Part shown: positions 1-5,931 of the stretch, piece after piece
How positions within the stretch are numbered: the first letter of the stretch is position 1
Layout: each line of letters begins with the position of its first letter
Assembly: GCA_030037105.1 (NCBI GenBank)
Contig: JASHRY010000319.1
Span: 1 to 12,924 of the forward strand
DNA from: Xanthobacteraceae bacterium
GTDB lineage: Bacteria; Pseudomonadota; Alphaproteobacteria; Rhizobiales; Xanthobacteraceae
Direction: 5' to 3'
Length of the DNA stretch: 12,924 nucleotides
Notes under the pieces: generated by a model
Told to the model about the DNA's origin: nothing
What the model saw: only the letters and a program-made list of their open reading frames with translations
Databases searched by the model: none
Position numbers and translations under genes: made by a program

Positions 1-1680
1 CTCCTTCAGCGCGGCTAGCTCGTTGCGCATGGCCGGGGTGACGAGCACGATCCGCCGCGGCACCGCCGCGGCCAGGCGCGCGAGCGCAGCGCACGCCGGC
101 GTGCCGAGCGCGTGGTCGACCAGCACGGCGCTCCAGAGCTGCTCCGGCAACAGCGATTTCGCCACTTGGTCGTCGCCTACGATTTTCGCGCTCGCGCCCC
201 AGCGCTGCAGGCGGCGCGCGATCAAGGACGCCTCGATCGCGGCCGGCGCGACGATCAGGACGTTGTTGCCGGCAAGATCGGGCGGCACGAGCGCCGGATC
301 GCCGGCGCCGGCGCCGTCGGCGCGCGGCAGCGCGATGCTGACGCGGAAGGTCGCGCCTTCGCCGGGCGCGCTGTCGACGGTGAGCGACCCGCCCATGCTT
401 TCGATGATCCGTTTGGAAATGGCGAGACCGAGGCCGGTGCCGCCGAATTTTCGCGTCAAGCCGCCGTCGGCCTGTTCGAATTCGAGAAAAATCCGCGCCC
501 GGTCTTCGGGCGAAATACCGATACCGGTGTCACGCACCGATATCACGGTCGCGTCGCGCTGCGCGCCCGGCTCGACGATGATGGAAACGCCGCCGCGTTC
601 GGTGAACTTGATGGCATTGCCGGCAAGGTTGAACAGCACCTGGCGCAGTCGGGCGTCGTCGCCGACGACGCGGACCGGCAGGCGCTCATCGACGTAGCAG
701 CCGATTTCGAGGCCTTTGCCCTGGGCGCGCGGTCCGAGGAGTTCGACCGCCTCCTCGACCAGGGCCGCGAGCGGGAAGGGCCGCGCCGCCAGATCGAGCC
801 GGCCGGCCTCGATCTTGGAGAAATCGAGAACCTCCTCGATGAGCGACAGCAGCGTCTCTCCCGACGTCTTCATCGCCTTGAGATACGTCGCCTGTTCGGG
901 CGTGAGTTGAGTGTCGCCGAGGAGATCGGCCATGCCGAGAATGCCGTTGAGCGGCGTGCGGATCTCGTGCGAGACCATGGCGAGAAAGCGCGACTTTGCG
1001 TGGCTGGCCGCCTCGGCCTGATCGCGCGCCTCGGCCAGCGCCCGCTCGGCGCGCACGCGCTCGGTCATGTCGCGGCCGACGCTCTGCGTCTCGCTGCCGC
1101 CGTCGGCGCACACGGCGACTTCGCGCCAGGCGATCCAGCGCGCGCCGTCGGGCGCGGCGATTTTCTGGTCGTGCACGCGCGTGCCGTCAGGGAGGACGCG
1201 CGTTTCGCTCTGCTCCTCGACCGGGAGCGCAAAGGTCGTCGCCAGCAGGTCTTCGCGGGCGCGGCCGGCGAGCGCGCAGAACGCATCGTTCACGTAGGTG
1301 ATGGCGCCGGCGCCGTCGCGGCGCACGATGACGTCGCCCTGCGCCTCGAAAAAGCCTTTGGTGCGCTCCTGCGCTTCGTTGATTTCCCAGTTGCGATCCG
1401 CCGCCGCCTCCAAGCGAGCCTCCAGGTCGCGCAGCTCGGCCTTCATCTGGCGAACTCGAGATGCGAGGATGCCGATGGCTCCGCACGCGGCGCCAAAAAG
1501 CGCCGCGACCCCGATGGCGAACGAAAACGGATCGTAATGCGCCTGCGGCGAAGTGGCGCCCGACAGAAAGCCAAAGGCGACCGCGAACGACATCGACGTG
1601 ATGGCGACCGAGCGTATCGAGAGAGAGAACAGCCGGCGGGTGAAGATGGCGGGCTTTCGGAGAGTGGCGCGCTGGCGCAT
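1..1680 (-). CDS. Hybrid sensor histidine kinase (TM-PAS-HisKA-HATPase-REC), 3' end outside window
   Basis: 560 codons are visible and the frame stays open to base 1, so the C-terminus is missing. Residues about 18-40 and 47-74 are hydrophobic, giving two likely membrane segments with little periplasmic loop. A coiled coil (76-108) and a PAS-like region (about 108-205) follow. The HisKA domain carries SHEIRTPLNG with phosphorylatable His238. The ATPase domain shows the N box (NLAGNAIKF, Asn355), G1 (DTGIGIS, 384-390) and G2 (GGTGLGLA, 413-420). A receiver-like domain starts near 473 and has the candidate phospho-acceptor Asp522 in VLVDHALG. Its usual N-terminal acidic pair is replaced (VLIVAPA), so this first receiver looks degenerate. 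From memory, related rhizobial kinases carry a second receiver and an Hpt domain after it, which would lie left of the window. The start is the first ATG after an in-frame stop at 1744-1746; no strong ribosome site is visible. The signal sensed is unknown. It is divergent from folE. Confidence 0.93.
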   Translation of the reverse strand, partial: MRQRATLRKPAIFTRRLFSLSIRSVAITSMSFAVAFGFLSGATSPQAHYDPFSFAIGVAALFGAACGAIGILASRVRQMKAELRDLEARLEAAADRNWEINEAQERTKGFFEAQGDVIVRRDGAGAITYVNDAFCALAGRAREDLLATTFALPVEEQSETRVLPDGTRVHDQKIAAPDGARWIAWREVAVCADGGSETQSVGRDMTERVRAERALAEARDQAEAASHAKSRFLAMVSHEIRTPLNGILGMADLLGDTQLTPEQATYLKAMKTSGETLLSLIEEVLDFSKIEAGRLDLAARPFPLAALVEEAVELLGPRAQGKGLEIGCYVDERLPVRVVGDDARLRQVLFNLAGNAIKFTERGGVSIIVEPGAQRDATVISVRDTGIGISPEDRARIFLEFEQADGGLTRKFGGTGLGLAISKRIIESMGGSLTVDSAPGEGATFRVSIALPRADGAGAGDPALVPPDLAGNNVLIVAPAAIEASLIARRLQRWGASAKIVGDDQVAKSLLPEQLWSAVLVDHALGTPACAALARLAAAVPRRIVLVTPAMRNELAALKE

Positions 1681-1897
1681 GGTCCCGGTCCCGCTTGGTG
1701 CGCCGGCCCCGCGGCCCTCGGCCACAAGCCGCGCCGGCGCCGATTAGTCGATATACTGACGCGTTTTTGGCCTATGAACCTTGCGCAACCCTTGCCGGCG
1801 CGAACGGCGATTGGAGCGACGGTTGATGCTTTGTTAACGTTGCCGCGGCTTGTCGATCGGAATTCATCGCAGTACATGGCGCGACCGGAGAAAACGA

Positions 1898-2572
1898 ATG
1901 GACAAAGTCGTGAATTCGAAAAACTCGCGGGCGCGGACGCGGACGTCCGGGTCGATCCGGCCGCCGCAGCCGCCGCGGCCGACGCGCGAAGAGGCGGAGG
2001 CCGCCGTGCGCACGCTCATTCGCTGGGCCGGCGATGATCCCGACCGCGAAGGGCTTCGCGCCACCCCGGGACGCGTCGTGCGCGCCTATGAGGAATGGTT
2101 CGCCGGCTACCAGGATCATCCGCGCGACTATCTCAAGCGCACGTTCGAACAGGCCGGCGGTTACGACGAGGTCGTGGTGCTGCGCGACATCCGCTTCGAA
2201 TCGCATTGCGAGCACCATATGGCGCCGATCGTCGGACGGGTGCATATCGGCTATCTGCCGCGCGCCCGCATCGTCGGCATTTCCAAGCTGGCGCGGCTGG
2301 TCGAGGTCTATGCGCGACGGTTGCAGATCCAGGAGAAGATGACGGCCGAGATCGCCACGTGCCTCGATGAAGTGCTCAAGCCGCACGGCGTCGCCGTGGT
2401 CGTCGAAGCCACGCATCAATGCATGACCACGCGCGGCGTGCATAAGCCCGGCGTCGTCATGGTGACCAGCCACATGCTCGGGGTTTTTCGCGACCACGCC
2501 GAGACCCGGCAGGAATTTCTCACCGCGATCGGCATGCACGGGGCGATCAACGTTGCCAATGGCGGCGGATGA
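1898..2572 (+). CDS. folE: GTP cyclohydrolase I (FolE)
   Basis: 224 residues. FolE converts GTP to 7,8-dihydroneopterin triphosphate and formate, the first step to folate and other pterins, in the cytoplasm. The zinc ligands of the family are present: Cys104 and His107 in SHCEHH, and Cys175 in [10 protein letters not shown]. The core block [16 protein letters not shown] and the ending [16 protein letters not shown] are typical of the family. ATG 1898 is chosen because GGAG (1887-1890) lies 7 bases upstream; an in-frame TTG at 1850 would add an unsupported 16 residues. Residues 1-28 are basic, Pro-rich and probably disordered, as in other alphaproteobacterial FolE. From memory hisI often follows folE in related genomes, but here degraded sequence follows instead. 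The gene is divergent from the kinase and convergent with the comM remnant. Confidence 0.97.
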   Translation: MDKVVNSKNSRARTRTSGSIRPPQPPRPTREEAEAAVRTLIRWAGDDPDREGLRATPGRVVRAYEEWFAGYQDHPRDYLKRTFEQAGGYDEVVVLRDIRFESHCEHHMAPIVGRVHIGYLPRARIVGISKLARLVEVYARRLQIQEKMTAEIATCLDEVLKPHGVAVVVEATHQCMTTRGVHKPGVVMVTSHMLGVFRDHAETRQEFLTAIGMHGAINVANGGG

Positions 2573-2770
2573 AGCTTACGGCGGCCCGTGGTCTGAAATT
2601 GGCCAGACACTTATCGTCCTTGTGAATGGCCATGAAGTTCGTTCCGGCCGGCGATACCGAATAGCCGATATTTTCGAACCATGCCTGCGGCTTGGCCTGG
2701 GCGGTCTTGGTCGACTCGACAAACAGGATCGGATGATGAAGGCCGCCGCAGCCGGCGCCGCCCGCCCCCA
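2547..2770 (-). pseudogene. Unrecognised protein-like segment, probable gene remnant
   Basis: On the minus strand one frame reads like real protein for about 60 residues: a segment with HHPILFVESTKTAQ, then PQAWFENIGYSVSPAG, then HKDDKCLANF, ending at a stop at 2547-2549 that overlaps the 3' end of folE by 26 bases. Nothing upstream supplies a start: the frame runs straight back into the palindromic repeat (2771-2871), which appears to have cut it. The last 16 residues, which lie largely over folE, look less natural. I do not recognise the family. It could be the end of a small exported protein whose front half was lost, or chance coding-like sequence. No ribosome site or complete gene can be assigned, and I see nothing else in this stretch. 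Confidence 0.3.
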
Positions 2771-2871
2771 GAGCACGATCCGGAAAATGAGGAATCGGTT
2801 TTCCGAAATCACGCTCCACCAAAAAGCCGAGGCGCAATCGGATCAATCCGATCAATGTGATCGGATTGCGC
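2771..2871 (+). repeat. Composite palindromic repeat, copy A
   Basis: Two adjacent stem-loop units. The first (2771-2816) starts GAGCACGATCCGGAAAA and ends with the near-complement TTTTCCGAAATCACGCTC. A linker CACCAAAAAGCCGAGG leads to a second palindrome bounded by GCGCAATC (2832-2839) and GATTGCGC (2864-2871), with smaller inverted repeats inside. The first unit and linker recur at 9682-9756 and, inverted, at 12592-12665. This type of element is common between genes in Bradyrhizobium/Rhodopseudomonas relatives. Here it separates folE from the comM remnant and could act as a bidirectional terminator or RNA-stabilising stem. Confidence 0.75.
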
Positions 2872-2872
2872 A

Positions 2873-3048
2873 CTATGCCGCGCGCCTGATCTCGTCGGCG
2901 TGCGCGCGACGCGCAGCACGCGGTGGTAGCCGCGCGCGGAGAGCCGCATCGCGTCGGCGGCTTCGCGCAGGAGCGCGAGGCCGCCGGCGTCCGGCCGCGC
3001 CACGTCCTCCAGCACCGCGCCTGCGACCGCGGCGTTGCTGCGGATATA
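2873..3048 (-). pseudogene. comM: comM/yifB remnant: C-terminal end only
   Basis: The minus strand encodes a clear C-terminal piece of the Mg-chelatase-like AAA+ protein ComM (YifB). It reads IRSNAAVAGAVLEDVARPD, then LALLREAADAMRLSARGYHR, then VLRVART. The LSARGYHRVLRVART block is the family signature. Right after RVART the frame breaks. Another frame continues ADEIRRAA and stops at 2873-2875, so the segment has suffered an indel and lost the usual final part. On the upstream side the match ends near 3048 and unrelated, AT-richer DNA begins. Full ComM is roughly 500 residues, so only about one eighth survives. ComM is a hexameric helicase acting in natural transformation. The fragment lies on the same strand as gshB, which normally precedes comM in related genomes (from memory). 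Confidence 0.85.
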
Positions 3049-3060
3049 GTCATTACTGCC

Positions 3061-3564
3061 GGCTACGGGGCACTCACGTTTTACATTCAGGAACAGGTCA
3101 GTCAGACAGACACGAACCTACAGCGCCGATATGCTGTAACTCCGGTCTTTTGGCACTTAACGGACGCTCAGAAAACTACACTTGCACGCGCATTAGATGC
3201 TGTGCCGAAAGAGAAGCGTTTTAGCATAAGCATTCAATGCCTGCCCGATGCCGGATCACGCGCATTCGTTGAAGAATTTGCAGGCATTTTGCAGGACCAC
3301 GATTGGAAATATTCGGCTAATTGCTTATTTTCCAATCTCAAACCAGAATTCACGGGACTTGCGGTCGGAATCACGCCATCAATCCAAGCCAAAATAATAA
3401 ATAAACCAGAAGATCAGTGGCCATCGGAGCTTGGTAATCTCAGAACTTTAGTCGACATCCTCAAGACAACAGAGATTCCTGGACAGTGGGGGATATTTGA
3501 CGACAAATCCAAACAGGATCATTTCTATCTTTTGATCGGAAACGCACCAAAAAACCCAATTTAA
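3061..3564 (+). pseudogene. 5'-truncated gene of unknown function
   Basis: The + frame is protein-like from about 3061 to the TAA at 3562-3564. It reads TFYIQEQVSQTDTNLQRRYA, then FWHLTDAQKTTLARAL, then RAFVEEFAGILQDHDWKY, ending DHFYLLIGNAPKNPI. Codon use is much less GC-biased than in flanking genes. There is no start: upstream the same frame runs antisense through the comM remnant to an ATG at 2923, so the apparent 213-residue ORF is a chimera. The remaining ~167 residues look like the soluble C-terminal part of a protein. From memory, bacterial proteins with an N-terminal membrane anchor and an HLTDEQK-type block have this look, but I cannot name a family. GTG 3201 is the only plausible internal start and has no clear ribosome site. 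Confidence 0.6.
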
Positions 3565-3578
3565 TTCGCCATTTGCGG

Positions 3579-3761
3579 CTATTTATGCCGAGGCAGCCTT
3601 TCACTTTTCTCTGCCGGTTTTGCCTTAGCAACCGTCCGTAGAGCGTCCTTAAATCGCTCCTCATTGTCGTCGCAGCCAAGTTCGCGGGCGGCCTTGCGGA
3701 AGGCTGCAACTTGCTGTTTGTTTTCTTCTGCAAGTTGCGGTCGGGGTTTTGCGCGTGTCAT
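3579..3761 (-). CDS. Small charged protein of unknown function (60 aa)
   Basis: The product is 60 residues, very rich in Lys, Arg, Glu and Ala, and predicted soluble. It reads as a basic N-terminus, a probable amphipathic helix (QQVAAFRKAARELGCDD, residues 17-33), a second helix (EERFKDALRTVAKAK) and a basic tail. GAGG sits 9 bases upstream of the ATG, inside the DUF3800 coding sequence. The pattern recalls short hypothetical proteins scattered through Hyphomicrobiales genomes, but I know no function. Its ATG (complement of 3759-3761) overlaps the ATG of the divergent DUF3800 gene (3760-3762) within CATG. It runs convergently towards the truncated gene. It could be an antitoxin- or regulator-sized partner of DUF3800; that is inference from position only. 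Confidence 0.55.
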   Translation of the reverse strand: MTRAKPRPQLAEENKQQVAAFRKAARELGCDDNEERFKDALRTVAKAKPAEKSERLPRHK

Positions 3762-4539
3762 GTCGTGTCGCCTCTACATCGATGAGGTAGGGAATGACGA
3801 TCTTAAGAATCCGTCCGAGAGATATCTAAGCCTCACGGGCATAATCACTAAGACTAAGGCCCACCTTACCAAAATTACCCCCGCCATCGAAGCCCTTAAG
3901 GCCGATCTTTTTGGCCACGATCCGCCCTATAAGACCGTAATTTTACATCGGCGAGAGATTAAGCGCCGCGAACCGCCGTTTGAATCTCTTTGGAATCCGG
4001 CGACAAATGCCAAATGGGAAGTCGAGCTACTCACTCTAATAGAACGTCTGCCGTACATCGCTAGTACAGTCATGATCGATAAACAGGAGCATGCTCGCAA
4101 ATACATTGTTTGGCAGTTTGACCCATATCACTATTGCATGCGTGCCCTCGTCGAACGTTATGTTCTTTGGCTCAACAGGCAGCACCTAACAGGGGATGTC
4201 GTTGCAGAACCCAGATTCAAAAAGCAGGACAAACGTCTGAAAGACTCATTTTCGTACATATACGATCATGGAACGGAGCATATTCCGGCCAATGTTGTGC
4301 AACGATGCTTAACCTCGAGAGAAATAAAGTTTGCCGCCAAAGACGCAAATATCTGCGGACTTCAATTGGTTGAGATGATCGCGCATCCGAGCCATCAAGC
4401 GATTAAATCGCAGTTCACCGGTGAACCAATGGTAGCGCGCTTTGGCAAGCTGATCGTTGATATACTTGAACGAGAACACTACGCGCGGAATCCGACGACG
4501 CGCATTATCGAAGGATGGGGGCAGAAGCGACTGCCATAA
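3760..4539 (+). CDS. DUF3800 domain protein
   Basis: 259 residues. The N-terminus MSCRLYIDEVGND is the hallmark of DUF3800 (acidic pair Asp8-Glu9 after a beta strand), which fixes the start at ATG 3760; an earlier TTG-type in-frame extension is merely antisense to the small gene. Further family-like blocks are LHRREI (62-67), FSYIYDHGTE (164-173), GLQLVEMIAHP (200-210) and the ending EGWGQKRLP. The third block usually has an Asp (LQLADL-like); here Val-Glu replaces Ala-Asp. DUF3800 has been proposed to have an RNase H-like fold and occurs in mobile and defence-rich regions, but no reaction is established to my knowledge. No good ribosome site precedes the ATG. Composition is AT-rich relative to the housekeeping flanks, consistent with transfer. 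The hairpin cluster at 4547-4611 follows the stop. Confidence 0.88.
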   Translation: MSCRLYIDEVGNDDLKNPSERYLSLTGIITKTKAHLTKITPAIEALKADLFGHDPPYKTVILHRREIKRREPPFESLWNPATNAKWEVELLTLIERLPYIASTVMIDKQEHARKYIVWQFDPYHYCMRALVERYVLWLNRQHLTGDVVAEPRFKKQDKRLKDSFSYIYDHGTEHIPANVVQRCLTSREIKFAAKDANICGLQLVEMIAHPSHQAIKSQFTGEPMVARFGKLIVDILEREHYARNPTTRIIEGWGQKRLP

Positions 4540-4546
4540 AAAGTAC

Positions 4547-4611
4547 GGGGGCCTGAGTAGCCCCCGCCGAGGGCGAAACACCCTCTCCCTCCAACGAGTA
4601 TCCCTCGCTGG
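4547..4611 (+). terminator. Three consecutive hairpins after DUF3800
   Basis: Eight bases after the DUF3800 stop a GGGGGC/GCCCCC stem (4547-4552 with 4560-4565, 7-base loop) is followed by GAGGG/CCCTC (4569-4573 with 4581-4585) and then CCA-CGAG/CTCG-TGG (4591-4611, one mismatch). None is followed by a T-run on either strand, so a standard Rho-independent terminator is not shown. The array could be a terminator region, a structured RNA end, or remains of a mobile-element terminus. It does not fold as a tRNA by eye. Confidence 0.4.
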
Positions 4612-4669
4612 ATTGCGCTAGATATAGTTGATTCCTCTAGGAATCTCAAGCGTTTACGCAAGTTATTGA

Positions 4670-4888
4670 TTATTCATGGTTTCTGATTCGTTCCGGCAGA
4701 CTGCGTGTCAAGCGTTTTTTGCCGGTCGATTCGAAATCGAATTCAAGTTGCACACCTTCCGCTAGCCGTTTTGCCTGCTTGCGCTGGCAACTACTCGGCT
4801 GCGGTGACGTTAGGATTTCGATAGGTAAGCCGCTTGCCGCTGACGCCCTGCAGCGCCTTGATCGTGCGGGCCATGTCGTCGATCCCAA
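4670..4888 (-). CDS. Possible small ORF at the 3' end of the IS (weak)
   Basis: After the transposase stop, the +1 frame of the same strand stays open for about 41 codons with protein-like sequence: SCQRKQAKRLAEG, then QLEFDFESTGKKR, then SLPERIRNHE and a stop at 4670-4672. The only ATG in frame is at 4888, inside the transposase gene, where the sequence looks like an out-of-frame shadow. A GTG begins VQLEFDF and would give 27 residues. It may be a genuine small accessory ORF of the IS, a +1 frameshifted extension of the transposase, or chance. The transposase already has a full-length C-terminus. Confidence 0.2.
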   Translation of the reverse strand: MGSTTWPARSRRCRASAASGLPIEILTSPQPSSCQRKQAKRLAEGVQLEFDFESTGKKRLTRSLPERIRNHE

Positions 4889-5786
4889 GGCGCACGCGGT
4901 TGCTGTACCGGAAGTCGAATTCAGCCAAGTAGCGGTGCAGGTGCTTCTCGCTGCAGTGCTGATAGACGCCCTTCATGCCACGCTTAAAGATCGAATAGTA
5001 GCCTTCAACCGTGTTGGTGGTGATGACCTTGTCGCCCTCACGGCGCACGTATTCGTCTTTCGTGTGGTCAACGCGATCATGGCTGGCGAAGGCACCATCC
5101 TTGTTCATGTGCTTGTACCAACTGGCCGCGTCCGTCATCACGGCGCTTTCTGCCCTTACGTTCTTGCGGATGATCGGCAGCAGATCGGCAATCGACGTGC
5201 CATCCACATGGAAGCTGCGCGCCTCGCCGCCGCGCTGAACGAGAGTGAGAACGATGTTGCGGTGAGCCCAGCCGCCATAGGTGCGAACCGGAAGTTCGCC
5301 GGGCGCGCCTGCTTGGCGTCCCTGCGTGGTTTCGTCGATTTCCACGGTTTGACCGGCGCCACCCATGGGCGACAGCTTACCGTCCCGCATAGCCTCGCGA
5401 ATGCGATGCGCGAGGAACCAAGCCGCCTTGTAGGTGATCCCTAGCACGCGGTGTAGCTGGTGCGAGGAAATGCCCTTCTTCGAGCAGCAAAGCAGATAGA
5501 CAGCCTGCAACATCTTATGAAGCGGGATACGACCATGCTCGAACACGGTCCCGACTTTGACCGTGAATTGCTTCCGACATTCCTTCTCCTTGCACTTCCA
5601 GAGGCCGATCCGCGCTTGTCGCTTGCCGTTCTTTGGCTCTCCTGTGGTCTGCAATTTCGTGGCGTTTCCAACCGTGCCGCAATGCGGGCAAACTGGACCA
5701 CTGGCCCACAAGGTTTCCTCAAGAAATTCAAAGGCTTGCGTTTCTCTATGAAAAGCATCCTTAGTCAGTTTTGAAAGCTCCGTCAT
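4791..5786 (-). CDS. IS1595-family transposase
   Basis: 331 residues, apparently intact. It has an N-terminal zinc ribbon, Cys33/Cys36 (CPHC) with Cys65 and Cys70 (WKCKEKEC). The catalytic domain carries Asp151 in VEIDET, Asp219 in VMTDAASWY, and the Asn258-Glu261 block NTVEGYYSIFKRGMKG typical of IS1595 transposases (DDE/DDN-type, RNase H fold), followed by the conserved YLAEFDFRYSNR. It would cut and join the element's ends. ATG 5786 is preceded by GGAG at a 7-base spacing, lying within an imperfect hairpin (5787-5810). It is the only clearly complete mobility gene in the window. No passenger gene lies between the plausible ends apart from the weak small ORF. Confidence 0.95.
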   Translation of the reverse strand: MTELSKLTKDAFHRETQAFEFLEETLWASGPVCPHCGTVGNATKLQTTGEPKNGKRQARIGLWKCKEKECRKQFTVKVGTVFEHGRIPLHKMLQAVYLLCCSKKGISSHQLHRVLGITYKAAWFLAHRIREAMRDGKLSPMGGAGQTVEIDETTQGRQAGAPGELPVRTYGGWAHRNIVLTLVQRGGEARSFHVDGTSIADLLPIIRKNVRAESAVMTDAASWYKHMNKDGAFASHDRVDHTKDEYVRREGDKVITTNTVEGYYSIFKRGMKGVYQHCSEKHLHRYLAEFDFRYSNRVRLGIDDMARTIKALQGVSGKRLTYRNPNVTAAE

Positions 5787-5810
5787 GGCTGTTCTCCAAT
5801 GGAATCAGCC
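5787..5810 (-). promoter_or_regulatory. Imperfect hairpin over the transposase ribosome site
   Basis: The 24 bases just upstream of the transposase ATG form an imperfect inverted repeat, GGCTG ... CAGCC, with TTCTCCA against TGGAA inside. The ribosome-binding GGAG is in the stem. Folding in the mRNA could limit transposase translation. The right IS terminus is thought to be near this spot, so the same repeat may instead be part of the transposase-binding end. Confidence 0.3.
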
Positions 5811-5893
5811 TACTACATATCGATGTGGTTTGCAATAGATATAATCGCCAAGCACCATCAAGAACAATTCATGAACATAAGCCGGAAATTGCG

Positions 5894-5907
5894 AGGATTA
5901 TAATCCT
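5894..5907. repeat. 14-bp perfect palindrome downstream of gshB
   Basis: AGGATTATAATCCT is a perfect palindrome 25 bases beyond the gshB stop, on the edge of the AT-rich accessory segment. No T-run follows, so it is not a clear terminator. It may be a protein-binding site brought in with the accessory DNA. I see no gene in 5844-5931. Confidence 0.35.
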
Positions 5908-5931
5908 TCAAGAGCCGCGGCATGACTTCGC

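Larger units (their letters stand above)
4627..5835 (-). mobile_element. IS1595-family insertion sequence (ends approximate)
   Basis: A single IS1595-family transposase gene with short flanks. Possible outer limits come from an 8-base direct repeat, TAGATATA, at 4619-4626 and 5836-5843; the family typically duplicates 8 bases. The repeat extends imperfectly (TTGC, two mismatches, TAGATATA at 4613-4626 and 5830-5843). The inverted ends do not match exactly at those points. The best inverted match is TTGATTCC (4628-4635) against CTGATTCC (complement of 5801-5808), which puts the right end nearer 5810. The ends are therefore uncertain by about 25 bases. The element lies entirely inside the accessory segment. 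Confidence 0.5.

Noticed and set aside
112..2037. 641-codon + strand ORF
   Set aside because: Antisense to the histidine kinase and running into folE out of frame; composition is the Arg/Ala/Gly-rich shadow typical of high-GC DNA, while the minus strand has unmistakable kinase motifs.
1772..2539. 255-codon minus ORF antisense to folE
   Set aside because: His/Asp/Arg-rich shadow of folE, whose zinc-site motifs are complete on the + strand.
4547..4640. tRNA or tRNA fragment as an attachment site
   Set aside because: The hairpins do not form a cloverleaf, and no T-loop or anticodon arm pattern is visible.
3061..5931. AbaR/Tn7-like resistance island in comM
   Set aside because: No tni-type transposition genes, resistance genes or recognisable Tn7-like ends; only an IS1595 transposase is present.
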